Part shown: piece by piece, positions 1 through 5,069 of the stretch | Layout: every line of letters starts with the position of its first letter | Position numbering within the stretch: position 1 is the stretch's first letter | From: Tardiphaga sp. | Lineage (GTDB): Bacteria; Pseudomonadota; Alphaproteobacteria; Rhizobiales; Xanthobacteraceae | Direction of reading: 5' to 3' | NCBI GenBank assembly: GCA_028290325.1 | Contig: JAQGJY010000206.1 | Span: 1 to 5,069 of the forward strand | Length of the DNA stretch: 5,069 bases | Made by a program: the position numbers and the translations under genes | The notes under the pieces: generated by a model | Database searches by the model: none | Told to the model about the DNA's origin: nothing | Seen by the model: the letters and a program-made list of their open reading frames with translations, nothing else

Positions 1-89
1 TTGATAAAGCCACCAAGGCTGGCGCGCGGTTGTGGCGCATCCTCCTGATGCGCGGCGGTCAGCAGATCAACGTGACACTGGGCGGATGA
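1..89 (+). CDS. C-terminal end of a DegP/DegQ-type (Do family) serine protease, 5' truncated by window
   Basis: The reading frame with codons starting at base 3 runs 28 codons to a TGA at 87-89. It encodes a tail with DKATKAGARLWRILLMRGGQ followed by QINVTLGG. A hydrophobic strand, then RGGQQ, then a short beta strand ending in Gly-Gly is how the last PDZ domain of Rhizobiales Do-family proteases commonly ends. Such proteases are periplasmic, degrade or refold misfolded envelope proteins, and are often encoded next to rarA in this group (from memory, not searched). The catalytic domain and His-Asp-Ser triad lie outside the window, so the assignment rests on the tail and the neighbourhood only. 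The stop codon overlaps an ATG (ATGA at 86-89) that opens a small ORF reaching rarA. Another PDZ-ending protein is the main alternative. Confidence 0.7.
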   Translation, partial: DKATKAGARLWRILLMRGGQQINVTLGG

Positions 90-310
90 GAAACGTGGTG
101 CGCCTCTGGTCCCTCGCGCTCGACGGGAGGGTGGCCGGCCTCTCGGCGGGTCGGGCGGGAGGTGCCATGGCGGCGGTATTCCCCACGCCCGCAGTGGACT
201 CGCCTGCGGCGAGCCTGGCACTCGGCCAGCCGGAGGGATCGCACGCGTGGCTGTCGCGGATGTTCGATTGCGATCGGCTGGCCCCGCGTCGGGGGCCCGC
301 CCCGTCATGA
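86..310 (+). CDS. candidate small ORF (74 aa) bridging the protease gene and rarA
   Basis: This frame opens with an ATG overlapping the upstream protease stop (ATGA, 86-89) and closes with a TGA overlapping the rarA start (ATGA, 307-310), so it fills the whole gap. The product would begin MRNVVRLWSLALDGRVAGLS and end RLAPRRGPAPS. It has no recognisable domain, no clear signal peptide and only a weakly hydrophobic start. About four fifths of its codons end in G or C, which fits coding DNA here, but any frame in such GC-rich sequence tends to lack stops. It may encode a real small protein, serve as a translated leader coupling rarA to the protease gene, or be chance. I do not recognise the protein. 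The exact overlap at both ends is the only positive argument. Confidence 0.3.
   Translation: MRNVVRLWSLALDGRVAGLSAGRAGGAMAAVFPTPAVDSPAASLALGQPEGSHAWLSRMFDCDRLAPRRGPAPS
162..221 (+). other. possible three-way RNA structure in the protease-rarA gap
   Basis: Three inverted repeats nest here. An outer 6-bp pair, GTGCCA (162-167) with TGGCAC (216-221), encloses CCAC/GTGG (183-186 with 194-197, 7-nt loop) and CTCGCC/GGCGAG (199-204 with 208-213, 3-nt loop). Together they could fold as a three-way junction in the transcript. No U-tract follows, so it is not a classical terminator. In GC-rich DNA short inverted repeats are common, so this may be chance. Confidence 0.2.
280..297 (+). promoter_or_regulatory. 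GC hairpin just upstream of the rarA start
   Basis: GGCCCC (280-285) can pair with GGGGCC (292-297) across a 6-nt loop, ending 9 bases before the rarA ATG. The G-run at 291-295 is the only purine-rich stretch that could act as a ribosome binding site, and it would be partly buried in this stem. That arrangement would favour rarA translation by ribosomes arriving from upstream. The structure is visible; its function is inference. Confidence 0.25.
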
Positions 311-1638
311 GTCCCAAACGCCCGCAAGCCTCGCAAAATCTGTTCGCCGCCGCCGGCCTCGAGCAGGACGCGCCGCGCCCGTTGCCGGATCGCCTTCGCC
401 CGAAGACGCTGAGCGAAGTCGTCGGCCAGGATCACATCCTCGGCCCCGACGGCGCGCTGACGCGGATGCTCGAAACCCGCACGCTCGGTTCGCTGGTGTT
501 CTGGGGACCGCCCGGCACCGGCAAGACCACCGTCGCGCGTTTGCTGGCCGACGCCACCGAGCTGCACTTCGAACAGATCTCGGCGGTGTTTTCCGGCGTC
601 GCCGATCTCAAGAAAGTATTTGAAGCCGCGCGGGCGCGCCGCGAACTGGGCAAAGGCACGCTGCTGTTCGTGGATGAGGTGCATCGCTTCAATCGCGCCC
701 AGCAGGATTCATTTCTGCCGGTGATGGAAGACGGTACCGTCGTATTGGTCGGCGCGACCACGGAAAATCCATCCTTCGAACTCAACGCGGCGCTTTTGTC
801 ACGCGCGCGGGTGCTGGTGTTCCAGTCGCTCGATGCCGAGGCGATCGCGAAACTCTACACCCATGCCGAAGCCATCGAAGGCCGCAAGCTTCCGCTCGAC
901 GACGAGGCGCGGGCCGTGCTGGTCCGCATGGCCGATGGCGACGGCCGCGCCGCGCTCACATTGGCGGAAGAGGTCTGGCGGTCGGCGCGTTCGGATGAAA
1001 TCTTTGACGCCGCGCAGGTCCAGGACATCCTGCAACGCCGCGCGCCGATCTACGATAAATCCGCCGACGGCCACTACAATCTGATCTCGGCCCTGCACAA
1101 ATCCGTGCGCGGCAGCGATCCCGACGCGGCGCTGTACTATCTTTGCCGCATGCTCGACGCCGGCGAAGAGCCGTTGTTTCTGGCGCGCCGCGTGGTGCGG
1201 ATGGCGGTCGAGGATATCGGCCTCGCTGATCCGCAGGCGTTGGTGATCTGCAACGCCGCCAAGGATGCCTATGACTTTCTGGGTTCGCCGGAAGGCGAAC
1301 TGGCGATCGCCCAGGCGGTGATCTACATCGCGACCGCGCCGAAATCGAACGCCGCCTATGTCGCGTTCAAGGCGGCGATGCGCGCGGCCAAGGAGGGCGG
1401 CTCGCTGCTGCCGCCGAAGCATATCCTGAACTCGCCGACCAAGCTGATGAAGTCCGAAGGCTACGGTGGCGGCTATCAATACGACCACGACACGCCGGAG
1501 GGCTTTTCCGGGCAAGACTATTTCCCGGAAGCCTTGGGCCGCCAGACGTTCTACACTCCCCCGGATCGCGGGTTCGAGCGTGAGATTCGCAAGCGGCTGG
1601 ATTACTGGCAAAAACTGAGAAGCGGAAAACCATCATGA
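307..1638 (+). CDS. rarA: replication-associated recombination protein A (RarA/MgsA, AAA+ ATPase)
   Basis: This is a clamp-loader-like AAA+ ATPase of 443 aa, close to the roughly 447 aa of E. coli RarA. The family is cytoplasmic, acts with SSB at stalled replication forks and gaps, and is related to eukaryotic WRNIP1/Mgs1. Visible motifs are Walker A GPPGTGKT (67-74), Walker B LLFVDEVH (119-126), sensor 1 GATTENPSFE (149-158), arginine finger LLSRAR (163-168) and sensor 2 GDGRAAL (211-217). The C-terminal tetramerisation/MgsA region contains YNLISALHKSVRGSDPDAAL (257-276), EDIGLADPQA (302-311), APKSNAAYVAFKAA (344-357) and NSPTKLMK (375-382). I chose ATG 307 because it gives the normal family length. 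A GTG at 247 in frame would add 20 residues (MAVADVRLRS...) that do not look like the family. There is no strong Shine-Dalgarno. Its stop overlaps the rluC start (ATGA, 1635-1638), implying translational coupling. All ATPase motifs are intact. Confidence 0.95.
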   Translation: MSPKRPQASQNLFAAAGLEQDAPRPLPDRLRPKTLSEVVGQDHILGPDGALTRMLETRTLGSLVFWGPPGTGKTTVARLLADATELHFEQISAVFSGVADLKKVFEAARARRELGKGTLLFVDEVHRFNRAQQDSFLPVMEDGTVVLVGATTENPSFELNAALLSRARVLVFQSLDAEAIAKLYTHAEAIEGRKLPLDDEARAVLVRMADGDGRAALTLAEEVWRSARSDEIFDAAQVQDILQRRAPIYDKSADGHYNLISALHKSVRGSDPDAALYYLCRMLDAGEEPLFLARRVVRMAVEDIGLADPQALVICNAAKDAYDFLGSPEGELAIAQAVIYIATAPKSNAAYVAFKAAMRAAKEGGSLLPPKHILNSPTKLMKSEGYGGGYQYDHDTPEGFSGQDYFPEALGRQTFYTPPDRGFEREIRKRLDYWQKLRSGKPS

Positions 1639-3191
1639 GCCGTCGCGACAAGAAGCCTCTCGCCAAGCGCGGCGCTCCCGATCGGGCCAAGCGTCCGCGC
1701 GCGCCGAACAAGGCTCCGCGAGGGGCTGCAAAAGAGTCCGGCCGCGACGCCGGGCGTGACGAGCGTGCGCCCCGGGGCGAGCGTTTTGCGGCTGAGCGCG
1801 GCGCAGCTGTCCGACCTGAGCGAACGCGGTCTGAGCGACCCGAACGCGGCGCAGCTGCGCGACCCGAGCGCAGCAGATCCGAACGCCCTGAGCGCAGCGC
1901 GTCGGCGCGTCCCGAGCGCGGCGCGTCGGCGAGACCGGAGCGAACGCGGTCTGAGCGACCGGAGCGAACGCGGTCCGGGCGACCCGAGCGCAGCGCGTCG
2001 GCGCGGCCGGAGCGAACGCGATCCGAGCGACCCGAGCGCGGCGCGTCGGCGCGACCCGAACGCAAGGAGCGTCCGCCGGTCGAAGGTTTTCGTCCGAGCC
2101 GCCATGTCACGAAACGGCCGCCGGCCGCGACGCGCGCACCCCGACCGGCATTGTTCGTTCCCGAACCACCCAAGCCCGTCGTCGAGTCGCCGCCATTGCC
2201 GACCAGCGTGCAGACCGTGGTGGTGACGCCGGACGAGAACAACATGCGCGTCGATCGCTTTCTTGAGCATCGCTTTCCCGGGCTGTCGTTTTCCCACATC
2301 CAGCGCATCGTCCGCAAAGGCGAGTTACGCATCAACGGCAAGCGCGCCGACAGCAAGGACCGCCTCGAAGAAGGCCAAAGCGTCCGCATTCCGCCGCTCA
2401 AGCTCGACGCGCCCAAGGTCGCGGGCGAGCTTACCGAAGGCGCGCAGAAGACGTTGCAACAGCTCAAGGACATGACGATCTACGAGGACGCCGACGTCAT
2501 GGTACTGAACAAGCCGGCGGGCCTGGCGGTGCAGGGCGGCAGCGGCACGACCCGGCATGTCGATATGATGCTGGAAGTGATGCGCGATGCCAAAGGCCAG
2601 AAGCCGCGCCTCGTCCATCGTCTCGACAAGGAGACATCCGGCTGTCTTCTGATCGCCAAGACGCGCTTCGCCGCGACAAAGCTGACCGGGTCGTTCCGCG
2701 AACGCTCGGCGCGCAAAATCTATTGGGCGCTGGTGGCGGGCGTGCCGAAACCGAAGCAGGGCCGCATCTCGACCTATCTCGCCAAGGAAGAGAGCGAAGA
2801 CGACACCATCATGGTCGTTGCCAAGCACGGCGACGACGGCGCAAGCCATGCCGTCACCTATTACGCGGTGGTGGAAACGTCCGCGCAGAAACTCGCCTGG
2901 GTGTCGCTGAAGCCGGTCACCGGCCGCACGCATCAGTTGCGCGCGCATATGGCGCATATCGGCCACGCCATCATCGGCGACCCGAAATATTTCAACAAGG
3001 AAAACTGGGAGTTGCCGGGCGGCTTGCAAAAACGCCTGCATCTGCTCGCGCGCCGCATCATCATCCCGCATCCGCGCGGCGGCGTGATTGATGCCACAGC
3101 ACCGTTGCCGCCGCATATGCAGCAATCATGGAATTTGCTGGCGTTGGAGGGCGACCGCTTCGATCCGATCGACAACGCGCCGGAAGAATGA
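1635..3191 (+). CDS. rluC: 23S rRNA pseudouridine synthase, RluC-type, with long basic repeat extension
   Basis: The product (518 aa) belongs to the RluA/RluC/RluD family, which isomerises specific uridines in 23S rRNA; E. coli RluC acts on U955, U2504 and U2580. From about residue 203 it is a complete enzyme. It has an S4 RNA-binding domain (about 204-253, with RVDRFLEHRFPGLSFSHIQR), LNKPAGLAVQGGSG (291-304), the catalytic loop LVHRLDKETSG (326-336) with the presumed catalytic Asp331, and GRTHQLRAHM (430-439) followed by HAIIGD (444-449). LNKPAGLAVQGGSG matches RluC better than RluD. The first ~200 residues are extra: basic and rich in Arg, Pro, Glu and Ala, with ten octapeptide repeats (60-139), then a Pro-rich linker (160-190). 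E. coli RluC is only about 320 aa. ATG 1635 overlaps the rarA stop, and AGCGGA at 1621-1626 is a weak ribosome binding site. The stop overlaps bluB. Which uridines it modifies cannot be told from sequence alone. Confidence 0.93.
   Translation: MSRRDKKPLAKRGAPDRAKRPRAPNKAPRGAAKESGRDAGRDERAPRGERFAAERGAAVRPERTRSERPERGAAARPERSRSERPERSASARPERGASARPERTRSERPERTRSGRPERSASARPERTRSERPERGASARPERKERPPVEGFRPSRHVTKRPPAATRAPRPALFVPEPPKPVVESPPLPTSVQTVVVTPDENNMRVDRFLEHRFPGLSFSHIQRIVRKGELRINGKRADSKDRLEEGQSVRIPPLKLDAPKVAGELTEGAQKTLQQLKDMTIYEDADVMVLNKPAGLAVQGGSGTTRHVDMMLEVMRDAKGQKPRLVHRLDKETSGCLLIAKTRFAATKLTGSFRERSARKIYWALVAGVPKPKQGRISTYLAKEESEDDTIMVVAKHGDDGASHAVTYYAVVETSAQKLAWVSLKPVTGRTHQLRAHMAHIGHAIIGDPKYFNKENWELPGGLQKRLHLLARRIIIPHPRGGVIDATAPLPPHMQQSWNLLALEGDRFDPIDNAPEE
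1812..2063 (+). repeat. ten tandem 24-bp units (RPERxxxx octapeptides) plus a half unit inside rluC
   Basis: In-frame tandem repeats encode residues 60-143 of the RluC-type protein. Each unit starts RPER and continues TRSE, GAAA, SRSE, SASA, GASA, TRSE, TRSG, SASA, TRSE, GASA, with a final partial RPER at 140-143. At DNA level there are two classes. The TRSE-like class is at 1812, 1860, 1932, 1956 and 2004. The SASA/GASA-like class is at 1836, 1884, 1908, 1980 and 2028. Units of a class differ by only a few bases (the units at 1980 and 2028 differ by one), so they probably spread by recent duplication or slippage. Every unit is a multiple of three, so copy-number change would keep the enzyme in frame. 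The repeats also keep antisense frames open, giving spurious long reverse ORFs. Confidence 0.95.
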
Positions 3192-3826
3192 CCGCGCCGG
3201 ATTTCGACGCCGGTTTTCGCGCGAAGTTGCACGACCTGTTCGCGTGGCGGCGCGACGTCAGGCAGTTCCGGCGCGATCCATTGCCGGACGGCGTGCTCGA
3301 CCGTTTGATCGAAGCGGCATGCCTGGCGCCGTCGGTCGGCCTTAGTCAGCCGTGGCGCTACGTCATCGTCGATGATCCCGCGCGCCGCCGCCGCGTGCGC
3401 GACAGTTTCGAAGCCTGCAATGCCGACGCGCTCGCCTCCTATGGCGACGATCTCGCGGCGCGCTATGCCAAGCTGAAGCTGGCCGGGCTGGACGACGCGC
3501 CGTGTCATCTCGCGGTCTTCGCCGATCGTGACACGCTGACCGGCCATCATCTCGGCCGCCGCACGATGCCAGAAATGGCGGATTATTCCGTCGTGGCGGC
3601 GATCTCGACGCTCTGGCTCGCGGCGCGCGCGGAAGCGATCGGGGTCGGCTGGGTCTCGATCCTCGATCCAGCCGCGGTCATCGCCGCGCTCGACGTGTCG
3701 CCCGCGTGGCGGCTGATCGGCTATCTCTGCATCGGCTATCCGCGTGATCACACCGAGATGCCCGAACTGGCGCGGGTAGGCTGGGAACAACGGCGCCCGG
3801 CGGCGGATTACATCGTCAGGCGCTAA
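3188..3826 (+). CDS. bluB: 5,6-dimethylbenzimidazole synthase BluB
   Basis: BluB is a flavin-destroying member of the nitroreductase fold. It uses O2 to fragment reduced FMN into 5,6-dimethylbenzimidazole, the lower ligand of vitamin B12, and erythrose 4-phosphate, in the cytoplasm. The 212-aa product carries the family signatures RRDVRQF (21-27), APSVGLSQPW (47-56), LGRRTMPEMADYS (122-134), LWLAARAEAIGVGWVSI (142-158) and PELARVGWEQRRP (192-204). By recalled comparison with Sinorhizobium meliloti BluB (227 aa), Asp23 and Ser157 correspond to its functionally important Asp32 and Ser167, so the enzyme looks active. The C-terminus is a few residues shorter. ATG 3188 overlaps the rluC stop (ATGA, 3188-3191). 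An in-frame ATG at 3128 lies deep inside rluC and would add 20 unrelated residues, so I rejected it. GGAAG at 3182-3186 is too close for a good ribosome binding site, so coupling to rluC is likely. No cob genes are in the window, and the overlap leaves no room for a dedicated cobalamin riboswitch. Confidence 0.92.
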   Translation: MTAPDFDAGFRAKLHDLFAWRRDVRQFRRDPLPDGVLDRLIEAACLAPSVGLSQPWRYVIVDDPARRRRVRDSFEACNADALASYGDDLAARYAKLKLAGLDDAPCHLAVFADRDTLTGHHLGRRTMPEMADYSVVAAISTLWLAARAEAIGVGWVSILDPAAVIAALDVSPAWRLIGYLCIGYPRDHTEMPELARVGWEQRRPAADYIVRR

Positions 3827-3856
3827 GGGCACGCGCGACAGCGAAAGCGATACGCT

Positions 3857-4174
3857 ATGACCAACATGAAATTCGTCGTGACGGCCTTGGCCGCGATCGT
3901 CCTATCCGGAGCCGTTCCCGCAGCGGCGCAGATCGTGCCGCAGGTGTCCAATCCGGTGCCGCCGGTGCCGCAGCCGCCGCCACCTCCGCCGCCCAGTCTG
4001 GCCGTGCCGCAAGTGCCGAAGATGGACGCCCCGGCGCCACCACCACCCGGCCCCCGGATGGACAGGCGCTCATTCAATCAGCGTTTCCAGCAATGCCAGA
4101 CCGATGGTACCGCATCGCGGCTCGACAGCGGCGAGCGCGCGGCCTATTCACGCGCCTGCGCCAACCAATTGTGA
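3857..4174 (+). CDS. small secreted proline-rich protein with C-terminal cysteine pair, function unknown
   Basis: The 105-aa product starts with a clear Sec signal peptide: MTNMK, a hydrophobic core FVVTALAAIVLSGAV (6-20), and PAAA before the probable cut after Ala24. Residues 31-67 are proline-rich, with seven consecutive prolines at 40-46 and four more at 61-64. The C-terminal 37 residues form a polar, probably helical segment, RRSFNQRFQQCQTDGTASRL then DSGERAAYSRACANQL. Its Cys80 and Cys101 are the only cysteines and could form a disulfide in the periplasm. I do not recognise a named family. The Cys spacing and the ERAAYSRACAN end loosely recall PsiF-type repeats, but this is weak. ATG 3857 is preceded by only a poor AGCGA-type ribosome binding site, and ATG 3866 (MKFVV) is an alternative that keeps the signal peptide. 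It lies 30 bases after bluB and 12 bases before the ATP12 gene, so it is probably co-transcribed. A role at the cell envelope, with prolines acting as a spacer, is inference. Confidence 0.78.
   Translation: MTNMKFVVTALAAIVLSGAVPAAAQIVPQVSNPVPPVPQPPPPPPPSLAVPQVPKMDAPAPPPPGPRMDRRSFNQRFQQCQTDGTASRLDSGERAAYSRACANQL
3974..3994 (+). other. codons for seven consecutive prolines (ribosome stall site)
   Basis: Residues 40-46 of the small secreted protein are an unbroken proline run, and PPPPG follows at 61-65. Runs of three or more prolines are known to stall ribosomes and need elongation factor P. Translation of this short gene, and perhaps flow into the ATP12 gene downstream, is therefore likely to depend on EF-P. 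The proline run is seen directly; the dependency is established for such motifs in general but untested here. Confidence 0.6.
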
Positions 4175-4186
4175 GCCCGCGTCGCG

Positions 4187-4963
4187 ATGCGTGAATTGTT
4201 CGATGAAGTTGCCGGCAAATCAGGGCTCGATCCGCTCGAGGCGGTGCGGCTTTCGACACGCCCGTCGCAGCGCAAGAAATTCTACACGCGGGTCAGCATC
4301 GGTGAGATCGCGGGCGGCTACGCCATTTTGCTTGACGGGCGATCGATCAAGACGCCGTCGCGCAAAGTCGTCGCTGTCCCATCGCGCGTGATCGCGGAGA
4401 CCATTGCGGCCGAATGGAATGCGCAAGTCGATCTTATCGATCCGATGACCATGCCGATGACGCGGCTGGCCAACAGCGTGATCGACGGCGTGGTCGATCG
4501 CCTCGATGACGTGATCACCGACATCGCGAAATATTTCGAGTCGGATCTGCTGTGCTACCGCGCCGGGCATCCGCAAGAACTGGTCGCGCGTGAAGCCGAG
4601 GCCTGGGACGGCGTGCTGTTCTGGGCCGCCGAGGCGCTCGGCGCGCATTTCATTCTGGCGCAAGGCATCATCCACGCGACGCAGCCCAGCCCGGCGGTCG
4701 CGGCCGCGCGCGCGGCCTTGCCGCAGGAGCCATGGTCCGTCGCGGCCGTGCATATCGTAACGACGATCACCGGCTCCGCGTTGTTGGCGCTGGCGTTGTA
4801 TCATGATGCGCGGGACGCCGATCAGGTCTGGGCGGCGGCGCATGTCGATGACGACTGGAATGTCGAACATTGGGGCGTCGATGAGGAGGTCGCGATGCGG
4901 CGCGCGGCGCGGTTGATCGATTTTCGCGCGGCGGCCGATGTGATCGCCGCGATGCGGGCCTGA
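4187..4963 (+). CDS. ATP12 family chaperone (F1-ATPase assembly)
   Basis: The 258-aa product is an alphaproteobacterial homologue of mitochondrial Atp12 (ATPAF2), the chaperone that binds the F1-ATPase alpha subunit before hexamer assembly. It should act in the cytoplasm. Family features run in order. The N-terminus MRELFDEV is followed by RKKFYTRVSIGE (29-40), the beta-domain signature GGYAILLDGRSIKTPSRK (43-60), AAEWNAQVDLIDPMTMPMTR (74-93) and LANSVIDGV (94-102). Then come YFESDLLCYRAGHPQEL (116-132), WDGVLFWAAE (140-149) and the C-terminal DDDWNVEHWGVDEEVAMRR (221-239). Length and motif order fit the family with no break. ATG 4187 lies 12 bases after the small-protein stop, and no good ribosome binding site is visible. 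The atp operon itself is elsewhere, as is usual for this gene in alphaproteobacteria. It is the last gene of the tightly packed run. Confidence 0.95.
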   Translation: MRELFDEVAGKSGLDPLEAVRLSTRPSQRKKFYTRVSIGEIAGGYAILLDGRSIKTPSRKVVAVPSRVIAETIAAEWNAQVDLIDPMTMPMTRLANSVIDGVVDRLDDVITDIAKYFESDLLCYRAGHPQELVAREAEAWDGVLFWAAEALGAHFILAQGIIHATQPSPAVAAARAALPQEPWSVAAVHIVTTITGSALLALALYHDARDADQVWAAAHVDDDWNVEHWGVDEEVAMRRAARLIDFRAAADVIAAMRA

Positions 4964-4964
4964 G

Positions 4965-4980
4965 TTAACAAAGGGTTTAC
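4965..4980 (+). promoter_or_regulatory. candidate CtrA-type binding site upstream of the next gene
   Basis: TTAACAAAGGGTTTAC reads as TTAA, seven bases, then TTTAC. This has one mismatch to the alphaproteobacterial CtrA consensus TTAA-N7-TTAAC. A further related half-site, GGGTTAG, occurs at 4988-4994. The AT-rich patch stands out in an otherwise very GC-rich window. It begins 1 base after the ATP12 stop and ends 33 bases before the next likely start at 5014. I see no clean -35/-10 pair. CtrA is the master cell-cycle and flagellar regulator in this class, so a cell-cycle or motility-linked promoter is possible, but a single imperfect match is weak evidence. Confidence 0.35.
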
Positions 4981-5013
4981 GGCGTTGGGTTAGCGTCGCA
5001 GGCCGAGGCCTTC

Positions 5014-5069
5014 ATGACGCTGTCGATCGCACCCATCGTTCCGACGACCCTCGCGCAGGCAGCGACGCT
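5014..5069 (+). CDS. start of an unidentified gene, 3' truncated by window
   Basis: An ATG at 5014 follows a reasonable ribosome binding site (GAGG at 5005-5008, 5-base spacing) and stays open to the window end. It encodes MTLSIAPIVPTTLAQAAT and then the first two bases of a Leu codon. Eighteen residues are too few for identification. The start is mildly hydrophobic but has no positive charge, so it is not a standard signal peptide. The AT-rich stretch 4964-5000 probably holds its promoter, making it a separate transcription unit from the upstream operon. Confidence 0.4.
   Translation, partial: MTLSIAPIVPTTLAQAAT

Noticed and set aside
199..213. Hairpin CTCGCC/GGCGAG as a terminator after the protease gene
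   Set aside because: No T-tract follows, and the downstream genes are tightly coupled, so termination here is unlikely.
247..306. GTG start extending rarA by 20 residues
   Set aside because: The added residues do not resemble the RarA N-terminus, and ATG 307 gives the usual family length and the ATGA overlap.
799..1611. 270-aa reverse-strand frame opposite rarA
   Set aside because: No recognisable domain, and it is fully opposite conserved rarA motifs; typical of GC-rich antisense frames.
1812..2063. Possible CRISPR array
   Set aside because: The units are directly adjacent 24-bp coding repeats with no unique spacers, and they are in frame with rluC.
1602..2297. Second reverse-strand frame with RRRAALGS-like repeats
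   Set aside because: Another antisense shadow of the same 24-bp array, with no domain and no supporting context.
1367..2473. Long reverse-strand frame rich in RSGRADALRSGR-type repeats
   Set aside because: It is the antisense image of the rluC repeat array and the rarA 3' end. The + strand frame has clear enzyme domains on both sides, and the repeats simply keep the reverse frame open.
3128..3187. ATG start extending bluB by 20 residues into rluC
   Set aside because: The extra residues are out-of-frame rluC coding sequence. ATG 3188 gives the ATGA coupling and a normal BluB N-terminus.
2325..3832. Overlapping reverse frames opposite rluC and bluB (266 and 299 aa)
   Set aside because: Antisense shadows of well-supported enzymes, rich in Arg, Ala and His with no motif.
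3823..4077. Glycine-rich reverse frame opposite the small secreted protein
   Set aside because: The glycine runs are just the complement of the proline codons. The + strand frame has a convincing signal peptide.
4220..4870. 216-aa reverse frame opposite the ATP12 gene
   Set aside because: Antisense of a conserved gene, with no domain.

Overview
The window is GC-rich and densely coding, and every supported gene is on the + strand. Gene content (a RarA ATPase, an RluC-type pseudouridine synthase, a BluB DMB synthase and an ATP12 F1-ATPase chaperone) points to an alphaproteobacterium. The ATP12 gene, the wording of the protein tails and the codon bias suggest Hyphomicrobiales, probably a Bradyrhizobium/Rhodopseudomonas-like or Xanthobacteraceae-like lineage. 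The family-level placement is inference.

Layout: bases 1-89 hold the last 28 codons of what is probably a DegP/DegQ-type periplasmic serine protease. Bases 90-306 separate it from rarA and hold either a 74-codon bridging small ORF or a structured leader. rarA (307-1638) comes next, then rluC (1635-3191), whose first ~200 residues are a basic, probably disordered extension containing ten tandem octapeptides. bluB (3188-3826) follows, then a small secreted proline-rich protein (3857-4174), then the ATP12 chaperone gene (4187-4963). A short intergenic region with a CtrA-like motif precedes the start of a further gene (5014 to the window end).

The protease, candidate small ORF, rarA, rluC and bluB are joined by a chain of ATGA stop/start overlaps, and the later genes are 30 and 12 bases apart. 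No terminator was seen between 1 and 4963, so these genes are probably one transcript. Their jobs are diverse: envelope protein quality control, replication-fork maintenance, 23S rRNA modification, B12 lower-ligand synthesis and F1-ATPase assembly. This looks like a housekeeping operon rather than a pathway.

I found no mobile element, CRISPR array, tRNA or rRNA, and no clearly new system. The most unusual parts are the RluC repeat extension, the double-overlapping small ORF, the secreted Cys-pair protein, and the CtrA-like site after the ATP12 gene.
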